Positions 1 through 7,491 of a DNA stretch of 64,000 nucleotides are shown here, piece by piece. A model generated the notes under the pieces. It did not search any database. It saw only the letters and a list, made by a program, of their open reading frames with translations, and was not told where the DNA came from. The position numbers and the translations under genes are program-made. The number at the start of each line of letters is the position of its first letter. The stretch's first letter is position 1. Location: the NCBI RefSeq assembly GCF_009766085.1, contig NZ_LMUF01000032.1, positions 1 through 64,000 of the forward strand, read 5' to 3'. Source of the stretch: Burkholderia sp. S171. Its GTDB lineage: Bacteria; Pseudomonadota; Gammaproteobacteria; Burkholderiales; Burkholderiaceae.

Positions 1-180
1 GGGGTCACGGAAGCGGCAGGAAAGCTGCATGACGCCGGTCTGATCCATCACAGCCGTGGTTGCATCAAGGTGCTCGATCGGGCCGGTCTGGAAGCCCGTG
101 CGTGCGAATGCTACGGCATCGTCAAGCGCGAGTTCGACCGCATGCTGCCGCGCGTGCGCCAGGCTGAGGAGGTTTGCTAA
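1..180 (+). CDS. Crp/Fnr-family transcriptional regulator, C-terminal fragment
   Basis: The frame is open from the first base and stops with TAA at 178-180, giving the last 59 residues of a protein that begins outside the window. The piece starts in a winged-helix recognition region (GVTEAAGKLHDAGLIHHSRG) and runs on with CIKVLDRAGLEARACECY. This pattern is typical of the DNA-binding end of Crp/Fnr regulators common in Burkholderiales. The family has an N-terminal cyclic-nucleotide-type beta barrel, not visible here. The ligand and targets cannot be told from this fragment. The family call rests on the wing motif and is fairly safe. Confidence 0.75.
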   Translation, partial: GVTEAAGKLHDAGLIHHSRGCIKVLDRAGLEARACECYGIVKREFDRMLPRVRQAEEVC

Positions 181-344
181 GAGTTGTTCTGTTGTGCGGA
201 TCGGCGAATGAGTGGGAAGGGCGGGGGAGCCTTCTCTCGTTGCCGAAAATGTAGGACCGCGTTTCGATCGGATAGCCAAATTCGTGTAGTAAATGCGATG
301 GTGCGAGCGGCGGTTGGAACTATACGTTGCTGCCGGCGACAACC

Positions 345-945
345 GTGACGCCAGCAGACGACTGCTGCGCGGGCGCCTCGCAGCGCGCGAGATCGTCGTC
401 GTTTCCGGTGCCACGGGCGCGTAGGGCACAGCCGCCGTACTGCTTGCAGTGGCGATGGGTGCTCACGCGTGATCGCTGTCGGACGGAATGCGGCTGCGCT
501 AGATACGCTGGCGAATGCGGGACGCGGTCGCGTCACGCCGGTCGCAGCCACTGGCGACAGTGCGGCCGACGTTGAGATGATCCGCGCCGCGTCACACGGC
601 GGTGCCGACATGGCCTTCGATATGGTCCGCGGCGCGCGACCCGAACATGACGCTTGCGGCCCTACGCAGCCTCGTCCCGGCGGCAGGCTGGTTCTGATGG
701 GTAGCATGGCTGTGCCGGTGTCACTTCCCTATACCGAAGTGATGTTGAATAGCGGGGAGATTCTCGGCCATTTCATGTATCCGCGCGTCGCTTACCGGCG
801 CCTGCTCGCGCTCATCGGGACCGGCGAACGCGACATGAGCGTGATCCGGCCCGTGACCTTTGCATTGCGAGCGTTGCCCGATGCAATAGAGCGGGCAGCG
901 GCGGCGACCAATTTCGAATGCGTCGTCATTGAACACAAGCAGTGA
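345..945 (+). pseudogene. Degraded zinc-type (MDR) alcohol dehydrogenase
   Basis: This is a broken medium-chain dehydrogenase/reductase. The Rossmann glycine motif reads EIVVVSGATGA, then an in-frame TAG at 422-424, then GTAAVLLAVAMGAHA. One base is then lost near 469 and the frame moves to VIAVGRNAAALDTL. From 469 the reading frame stays open to the stop at 945 (158 codons), including RPGGRLVLMGSMAVPVSLPY and a normal C-terminal end. The N-terminal catalytic domain is missing or too decayed to recognise. One stop, one frameshift and the lost 5' half make a functional product unlikely. Sequencing error could explain one lesion but not all of them. Confidence 0.75.
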
Positions 946-1038
946 ACCCCGTGCGAGAGGAGAATTGCATTTCCACGGGCCGGCGTTGAACTCTCGCAGA
1001 AGATCATCCGTTCATGGCAGGTGCATTGTCCCGTTCGG

Positions 1039-1986
1039 TCATTGACCGGCGAGGTAAGCATTCATCGCCGGCAGTGCGTCTTTACCGTCAAACGTCTTGA
1101 CCCCGGCAAGCCACTCGGCGAGGACGCCCGGATTGCGCTTCAACCACTCACGCGCCGCAACGTTAGGCTCTTTCTTCTCGGTGGTGATCGACTGCATCAC
1201 CTCGCTCTCGAGCGACGGCGTAAATTTCAAATTCGCCACGAATTTCCCGGCATTGGGACAGCGCGTCAGATAGTCGGGCGGTACCATCGTATAGACCTTC
1301 GCCTCGCCTTAGTTCGGTCCGAAGACCGCATCGCCGCCGCTCAAATAATTCATCTTCAGCTCGATGTTCATCGGGTGAGGGTCCCAGCCAAGGAACACCA
1401 CCCACTTCTTGCTGCGGACCGCGCGATTCACTTCGACCAGCATGCCTGCTTCACTCGATTCGACCAGCTTGAAGTCCTTAAGGTCGAACTGATTGCTATC
1501 GATCATCTTTTGCACGAGCACGTTGCCTGCACCGCCGGATCCCAAACCGTAGATCCGATGATCGAGCTTGTCGCCGAACTTCGCGATATCCGCGAATGAT
1601 TTGAGGCCTGCATCGTAGACGTAAGACGGCACGGCAAGCGTGTACTTCGCGCCGGTCAGGTTGGGCTCGCTGAGTACTTTGATGCTGCCGCTCTTGATGA
1701 ACGGCTCGGCGACGCCATCCATTGCCGGTCGCCAGTCGCCGAGGAAGACATCGATCTGTTTCATTTTCACGCCCGTCAGCGCAATCGGCACCGACGCGAT
1801 TGTTTTTGTCGGCTGATAACCAAGGCCAGTGAACACCGTCGATGCCAGCGCCGTGGTCGCGGCAATATCGGTCCAGCCGATATCGGCGAAATGGACCGGC
1901 CGGCAGACCGCCGGGTCCTGAGCGTAAGCGCTTGCGCTGCAGCAAAGAATCGACAACAAACCGGTGAAACGTGTGGGGGCGTTCAT
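1039..1986 (-). pseudogene. choX: Choline ABC transporter substrate-binding protein (ChoX type), interrupted by one stop
   Basis: This is a periplasmic binding protein of the OpuAC/ChoX type. It captures choline-like quaternary amines for an ABC importer whose permease and ATPase are not in this window. From the ATG at 1986 it reads a signal peptide ending at SASAYAQ, then CRPVHFADIGWTDI, VFLGDWRPAMDG and KKWVVFLGWDPHPMN, the last two being aromatic ligand-box regions of the family. At 1309-1311 a TAA follows FGPN. The same frame continues at once with GEAKVYTMVPPDYL to a normal end at 1039, so a single base accounts for the break. It lies just downstream of betC on the same strand. It may be an inactive gene, a recent mutation or a base-call error. 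Confidence 0.8.
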
Positions 1987-2134
1987 TCTGTGTTCTCCAA
2001 CGAGGGACAGAAACCGTAACGAAAACGGGTCGATCCGGCGAGCCGGCGTTCGTTTTTCGAAGCAGCTCATCCAGGTGCGACAAGCTCAATTCCGAGTCGT
2101 TGGGCGATGCCCGACGAGCGCTTCCTAGCGGCTT

Positions 2135-2153
2135 AAACGCCTCGGAGGCGTTT
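2135..2153. promoter_or_regulatory. Short hairpin between betC and choX
   Basis: AAACGCCT and AGGCGTTT form a perfect 8-bp stem with a 3-base loop. It sits in the gap between the end of betC and the start of choX. No run of T follows in the direction of transcription, so it is more likely an mRNA-processing or attenuation structure than a strong terminator. Confidence 0.45.
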
Positions 2154-2163
2154 GTGTGACGCT

Positions 2164-3690
2164 TCAGCCAACACCGGGCGGCCTGAGAAGATCGCGTGCT
2201 TCGGCGTCGTGATAGGAGTTGGTGCCGCGGTAGTAGCGCTTCGAGGCGTCCTCCATCGGCTGAAAGTCCCAAGGCGTCACACGTCCTGTCGTCAACGATT
2301 GATAAACCAGACGTCGCCGACGCTGGCTGCTCAGCACCTCTTCCTTCAGTCCGGCAAGATTCCAGCGCGCGGCCACCTCTCCAAGAAATTCCTCCACTAG
2401 CGCAAGATAATCAGGATGACCAACGAGATCATTGAGTTCGTCCGGATCGGCTTCCATGTCGAACAACTGGGGAGGATCGTGGTCCACGAAGTTGAACTTG
2501 TAACGTCCCTTGCGGAGCATCACGTAAGGCGCGGCCACGCCTTCAGAGAACAGTTCGCTCACTGCAATCCGCTCGGGGTCTTCCGCCGAGAGAAGCGGTA
2601 GCAAGCTCTGGCCGTCCGGCGCTTCGGGATAGCCGCGCCAGTCGCCTCCGGAGGCGATGTCGACCAGCGTCGGGAGGATATCGATGAGACTGCAGTTCGA
2701 CTTCACCCGCTGTCCTTCCGGTACACCGGGGCCGGCCATGATCAACGGGATGCGCGATGACCAGTCATAGAAGCTCATTTTGTACCAGAGGCCGCGCTCG
2801 CCGATCATGTCGCCGTGATCGGCGCAAAGAATGACGACCGTGTTGTCCATGAGGCTTGCACGGGTGAGCGCCTCCAGCACTTCGCCTATGCGCTCATCCA
2901 CGTACGAGATGCTGCCGTAATAACCATGACGCGCGCGACGGATATCGTCGTCGCTCAGACCAAGCTCGCCGCGATCGTATTGCTCCCACAAGCGCCTGCT
3001 GTGCGGGTCGCGTTTTTCCGGCTCGATGAAGGGCACGCGCGGCAGATCGATTTCTTCATCGCTATAGAGATCCCAGAAACGCTTGGGCGTCACGTACGGG
3101 TCGTGCGGATGGGTGAACGAGGAGACCAGCAGGAACGGGCGATCATCGTCTTCGCGTGCCCAGTCAAAGATTTTCCGGGTTGCGTGGAAGGCCACCTCTT
3201 CATCAAAGTCCTGCTGGAGCGAACGCTCGGCAATGCCCCCGCCGTGCACGTTCTTCATGTTGTGAAACCAGTCCATCGTGCGCCAGGGATCGTCCCAATC
3301 GGCTGTCCAATTGAAATCCGATGGGCAAATGTCCGTGGTCACGCGTTCTTCAAAACCGTGAAGCTGATCAGGGCCGATGAAGTGCATCTTGCCGGAGAGG
3401 CACGTGCGATAACCCATTAAGCGCAGGTAGTGGGCGAACGTCGGAATGTCGGCGGGCAACTGCGCGGCGTTGTCCCATGCACCGATGTTCGAGCAACGCT
3501 TACCGGTCATGAATGCGAGTCGGGCAGGCGCGCACAACGGAAAATTTGTGTAGCAGTTTTCGAAGACCGCTCCACGTTTTGCAATGGAGTCGATGTTCGG
3601 CGTCTTGACCACGTTGTGGCCATACGCATGAAGGGCTCGTGCACTGAGCTGGTCGACCATGAGGACGACAATGTTGGGCCTGCGTGCCAT
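2164..3690 (-). CDS. betC: Choline-sulfatase
   Basis: BetC hydrolyses choline-O-sulfate to choline and sulfate, in the cytoplasm, feeding glycine-betaine synthesis. The product is 508 residues from the ATG at 3690. The N-terminal metal-site strand is RRPNIVVLMVDQLS (Asp13). The sulfatase signature is CAPAR at about residues 53-57, where the Cys is expected to become formylglycine. ADHGDMIGERG is the second metal-ligand region. The C-terminal RRRLVYQSLTTGRVTPWDFQP segment is typical of choline-sulfatases and separates it from general arylsulfatases. A GTG 14 codons upstream (3732) is another possible start, but neither has a strong Shine-Dalgarno. The choline-binding gene downstream supports the choline assignment. 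The usual bet dehydrogenase genes and regulator are not in this window. Confidence 0.92.
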   Translation of the reverse strand: MARRPNIVVLMVDQLSARALHAYGHNVVKTPNIDSIAKRGAVFENCYTNFPLCAPARLAFMTGKRCSNIGAWDNAAQLPADIPTFAHYLRLMGYRTCLSGKMHFIGPDQLHGFEERVTTDICPSDFNWTADWDDPWRTMDWFHNMKNVHGGGIAERSLQQDFDEEVAFHATRKIFDWAREDDDRPFLLVSSFTHPHDPYVTPKRFWDLYSDEEIDLPRVPFIEPEKRDPHSRRLWEQYDRGELGLSDDDIRRARHGYYGSISYVDERIGEVLEALTRASLMDNTVVILCADHGDMIGERGLWYKMSFYDWSSRIPLIMAGPGVPEGQRVKSNCSLIDILPTLVDIASGGDWRGYPEAPDGQSLLPLLSAEDPERIAVSELFSEGVAAPYVMLRKGRYKFNFVDHDPPQLFDMEADPDELNDLVGHPDYLALVEEFLGEVAARWNLAGLKEEVLSSQRRRRLVYQSLTTGRVTPWDFQPMEDASKRYYRGTNSYHDAEARDLLRPPGVG

Positions 3691-3695
3691 GGCGT

Positions 3696-3767
3696 TCACA
3701 CCCGCGCTGCGAATGGGGTCAGCCAACGACACGTGGCGGGAGCGAAGCCTGCGGGTGATGTCATCAT
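3696..3767 (-). other. Possible short leader ORF upstream of betC
   Basis: A clear CTGGAG Shine-Dalgarno (3771-3776 on the minus strand) precedes an ATG-ATG pair that opens a 23-codon frame. The frame ends with TGA only 5 bases before the betC ATG. The sequence begins MMTSPAGFAPATCRW and resembles no known protein. It may couple translation to betC, or be the remnant of an older betC start lost by a frameshift. Confidence 0.35.
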
Positions 3768-4433
3768 TTTCTCCAGTTAAATCGATTCAAGGAATAGTCG
3801 ATCGGCGCGGGATGGCAACGTCATGCAACCGCCTGCGACGATGGATGATTGACGTAAAAAAGTCGATGTCAGCCAGCTCCGAGAAACCAATTTAACCAGT
3901 CATAAATACGCAGCTTGATGTTTTGCGACACTTCGCGCGTTCACGATTGTCTTATGCGTTCCTGCAACAACCCCACTTCGACATACGTCGTGTAGCCGAG
4001 GGTGTGCGTAGCTGATCGGCGGCGCGAACTAGCTCGCTCTTGCACCGCGTGCTGAGCATCTCGTAGTGGGATTTGATCTGTCGATGGTTAGCGGCTTTGC
4101 AGGCCGCCATGAGCAAGTCGAGAGGCATCGGCGTGCTGTGCGAAGGAGCGCATTTGGCGGACGCGCTTCCTAGGCCACGTCGGGAACGGCCACACCCGCA
4201 CATGATTCGGCCGCGCTGACGGCCTTGGAACGCTCGCCGCCTCCGCACGATGTCCAGAGGCGGCTTCTTACGTAGCTGGACGCAAAGATTTTCCGGACCG
4301 GCGGTCGCACTGGAAAAACCGTGCGGGCCATACTTGCCCGATTCACGTAATGTGATGCAGTGAGTTGGCCAAAGCGAAGACCGGCGATTTTATCTGGCGC
4401 AGGCATCCGCATTGACCACCATGCTGAATCAGA
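3768..4433. other. Intergenic region with no supportable gene
   Basis: The stretch holds the betC upstream region at its left end and the 3' flank of the next minus-strand gene at its right end. Short frames exist on both strands, but none has a family resemblance, a convincing start or normal codon pattern. No RNA gene is apparent. Confidence 0.5.
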
Positions 4434-5804
4434 TCAGAGCAACACGGCTTGCCGCAAGAGTTCCAAGGCTTTCATTTCGTCCAGACGACCCGTACGCGCC
4501 TTGCCCGCGAGCGTCTTGATGAGCGCCTCGGCTATCGGCTCAATACCTTGCAGATCGTCCAGACTCGTCGCCGAAGTCTGGTTGCGCGCCTCTGTGGCGA
4601 CCTGCGTGGAGGATGCGGGCGCGAGCCGCTGCCGAACAGCGGAGTGCGGAACGTCGTTATCGACAGCTTGGTGAATCACCGGTTCGGCGGCGGACGGGAC
4701 CGCTTGGTCTAGTTGCCCTGTGACCACATTCGCCTCAGCGGTGACGCCTGTCGAAACGCCTGTGCTATCCGCATCAGGAAGTAGGGCGAGTCGAGCGCCC
4801 GCAGTTTTCGTCTTCGCACCCGCAGGTTTCTTCGCCGCTGTCGCTTTTGGCTCAATCGCAGGCGGCAGTTCTTGCTGAGCAGACGCATTGTGACGCGACG
4901 GGGGAACAAGCACATCCGACACCGACGCAGGGATGTCCGTGACAGATTGCGGAACGTCCAACCAGCCAGTCGGCAAACCAAGGCGTTCGGTGAACCGGTT
5001 TGCTTCGGCATCGTCCATCCGTTTCTGTCCATAGAAACGATTGGCCATGTTGGAGTCGCTGATTTCCATCACAACGCCGAGCCGCACCTTCGATCCTTTG
5101 CGGGACGTAAGCACGTGCAAGTTGGCGCGACGAATGTTTTCCAACGCTGCGATGTCGTTCAGCGGCAAGGATTGCTGAGTCCCCGACTTTGAAGACGCTT
5201 TGACCTTTGCCGGTGCCGATTTTGTCGGGATTGCCGTGGCAGGCTTCGCGGCCGTAGCGTTGTTCTTCGCGACGGTCCTTGGCGACCCGACAGGTGTCTT
5301 CTTTGGCATTTCTGGTTCTCTGGGCGAGCGATCGGTGAGAGTAGCGTGGTGATTAGCCTGTGTAGCAGGAGCCGGCGTCAATACTTGCTCGTACGCAATG
5401 TCCGGTTCGGCGTTCGCATGAATGAAGTCAAGGGGTGACCTCAATCGACTAATGGTCTCAGGTGTGAGGACAGGATTAGGTTGATCGAAAAATCCATCCG
5501 GAAGCCCAAGTGTCGTTTCGATATGAAAGGCTGTCTCAGGTGTGAATCTCTCGCCGTTCACCAATTCGGCTACGCGCGTCAAGTTGGAGTCGAGTCCCAG
5601 TGCGATGTTTTCTGCGCCTACTGCATCTACCAGCAACTTGAACGAACGTGTCTTGAAGATGGAAGCCGTTTGGACCGGGTCTCGAGTAGGTGGAGCTTTT
5701 ACGTATGGCTTGTTCTGTCGATGGGATGTCGCTTTTGCAGGTTGGCGTGCTTGACGCTGGCCTTTGTCTCGAGATCCCGAGTATCGCCCGTGTGCTTGAC
5801 TCAT
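4434..5804 (-). CDS. Protein with two divergent Cro/repressor-like domains and a basic linker
   Basis: The product has 456 residues and no named homolog that I recognise. Two segments share one pattern. Residues about 52-110 hold FKLLVDAVGAENIALG and end GLPDGFFDQP; residues about 218-288 hold RLGVVMEISDSNMANRF and end GLPTGWLDVP. This resembles the small helical fold of Cro/XRE-type proteins, whose end often reads LGLP-x-GWLD. Between and after them are long Ala/Lys/Pro-rich stretches that resemble histone-H1-like or spacer segments. The last 40 or so residues are predicted helical. There is no signal peptide or membrane segment. A nucleic-acid-binding or nucleoid role is inferred from the fold pattern and charge only. 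It stands alone, flanked by gene-free sequence. Confidence 0.6.
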   Translation of the reverse strand: MSQAHGRYSGSRDKGQRQARQPAKATSHRQNKPYVKAPPTRDPVQTASIFKTRSFKLLVDAVGAENIALGLDSNLTRVAELVNGERFTPETAFHIETTLGLPDGFFDQPNPVLTPETISRLRSPLDFIHANAEPDIAYEQVLTPAPATQANHHATLTDRSPREPEMPKKTPVGSPRTVAKNNATAAKPATAIPTKSAPAKVKASSKSGTQQSLPLNDIAALENIRRANLHVLTSRKGSKVRLGVVMEISDSNMANRFYGQKRMDDAEANRFTERLGLPTGWLDVPQSVTDIPASVSDVLVPPSRHNASAQQELPPAIEPKATAAKKPAGAKTKTAGARLALLPDADSTGVSTGVTAEANVVTGQLDQAVPSAAEPVIHQAVDNDVPHSAVRQRLAPASSTQVATEARNQTSATSLDDLQGIEPIAEALIKTLAGKARTGRLDEMKALELLRQAVLL

Positions 5805-6470
5805 AAAGTGGGGCTCCCCGCCGTGAAATCACTATCAGTTCGCGCATTATAGGCGAGGGTGTACTGATAGCGGACTTGCCGACGGCAACGCGCCATTCTG
5901 TGTTGGTCAGATCACGAGCACAGCTGAGTTTTGCACGACACAGTTCGCTGTGGCCTTATGCGTAATACCTCGGCATTCCCAACGGAGACTTACTGGCCCG
6001 TCGAACGCAGCGCGTGACAAGTCGGTGAAGCGTCGCACGCAGGCCACGACGGAGCCGCAACGACGTAGATTGCCGGCTGTGATTTTCGTGTCCAGACAAA
6101 CGGTGGTGTGGCAGCGATCCCGCGCAGCAGGTATGTTGAGCACGCCTTCAGAGTTTTCCGGCGCTAGAGGGAAGTCGACGAAATCCAGTGGCAGCTATTG
6201 GAACCTCGTTAACACACAAATCGACTTTGGATGGAGGGGAGGAAAGGGCAGATCAGGGCGGTGCTTTCCGCTGGGAACACAGAAACAGCACCTTCCTATG
6301 GAGTTGGAATATCTTGCGTAGGGGTGAGGCGAGGCAAATTCGCAAAACTGCGCCTCGCTCATTTTCACCGGAATCCCGCGTCGCGACTGGTTTTTCATCC
6401 TGTCGAGACCCACGAAGGATCGGGATTCCAGCTATCTCGCCCTATTGGCAAGAGTCACGCCCAAAGGCGA
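5805..6470. other. Intergenic region with no supportable gene
   Basis: No frame here has family resemblance. One feature is visible: GCGAGGC (6329-6335) and GCCTCGC (6352-6358) can pair across a 16-base loop and are followed on the plus strand by a short T-rich stretch. It could be a weak transcription terminator. Otherwise I see nothing. Confidence 0.4.
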
Positions 6471-7277
6471 TCAGACAGTTTCAGGTGTCGAAGAAACCTG
6501 CAACCAGCTGTTCGCCTTTGCCACCTCTTTTTTCGCAGGTTCGCGATAAGCGTGGTCGAGCGTCATGCGTAGATAGTCATAGCTCTTGCGGATCGCGTTA
6601 CGCACCCTGGTGATCGACTCCGGCGCAGGATTGGTCCCAAGCAGTGTCGCGATGATGTCGAGTGCCATCCACGGATGCTCGTCGTCATAATGTGCATGCA
6701 CGTGAAGCCACCGCATGGCCGATTTGCGGATCGGTTCGGGGAAAGTAAGTGCATAAGTATCTTCCGAGCACACCATGCAGGAGAATTCGCCCGTTGCACC
6801 CTCGACCGCATAGTTCGTGGCCGCCATGGCCACGGCGAGGTCGTCAATCACGCTGACGTGCCCGCACCAATGCGCAAGCGCGTGCATTTCGCTCGGCACT
6901 TCCTTGTTCAGGACTTCGTGCATCGTGAGTCCCGACGCCGACGCCCACTGAAGCCAATGCTTCGCGTGCATGTTTTCGACGCGGATGTTTTGAATGAGAT
7001 ACGAACGCGCCATGGTCTCGCCCCGCGACGTGCCAAATCGGGCCTTCATCAAGTTCGACGCCATGAATTGCGGGAACTGCTCGATCACCGGGAAAAAACC
7101 GGCCAGGAAGCGATGTGTGCTTTCAATGTCCAGCGTTGCGTCTTTCATTGCTTTGCAGAATGGGTGGCTAAGTGCCAGTAACTTTTGTTCTTCGCAGTCT
7201 GCAACGACGCCCTGCAGCCATTCCGGATAACTTTTAATGTCTTTCAACTCACCGGACCGGATAAATTCAGTGCTCAT
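6471..7277 (-). CDS. Heme-oxygenase-fold (TenA/PqqC-like) iron-containing redox enzyme family protein
   Basis: This 268-residue, all-helical protein fits the TenA/PqqC/CADD superfamily. Members bind a metal or cofactor inside a seven-helix bundle, in the cytoplasm. Visible marks are HPFCKAMKDATLDIE near the start, ENMHAKHWLQWASASG in the middle and MRWLHVHAHYDDEHPWMALDII towards the end. The last carries the His/Asp/Glu cluster expected for a di-iron or cofactor site (H-x-H-x-x-x-E-H). It is a single gene with its own start region, and the neighbouring c-di-GMP gene is more than 200 bases away. Substrate and reaction are unknown. There is no thiamine or PQQ gene nearby to support TenA or PqqC function. 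Confidence 0.75.
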   Translation of the reverse strand: MSTEFIRSGELKDIKSYPEWLQGVVADCEEQKLLALSHPFCKAMKDATLDIESTHRFLAGFFPVIEQFPQFMASNLMKARFGTSRGETMARSYLIQNIRVENMHAKHWLQWASASGLTMHEVLNKEVPSEMHALAHWCGHVSVIDDLAVAMAATNYAVEGATGEFSCMVCSEDTYALTFPEPIRKSAMRWLHVHAHYDDEHPWMALDIIATLLGTNPAPESITRVRNAIRKSYDYLRMTLDHAYREPAKKEVAKANSWLQVSSTPETV

Positions 7278-7491
7278 AGGTTCATCTCTCTGGAGGGGCT
7301 CACACTTTTCGACGACGCCCCCTGGCGAAGTCGGATATCCGGGTGGACAGGGCGATGCGAGCTTTGCAGAGATAATGTATCAGTAATATGAATCTACGAA
7401 CATTCTTCAAAAAAATAATAAAAATGATATTGTTCAGACAATAAAAGCCTCAGCAAATCGAATCCCGGCCGAGCAAAATAATTGCTATTTT

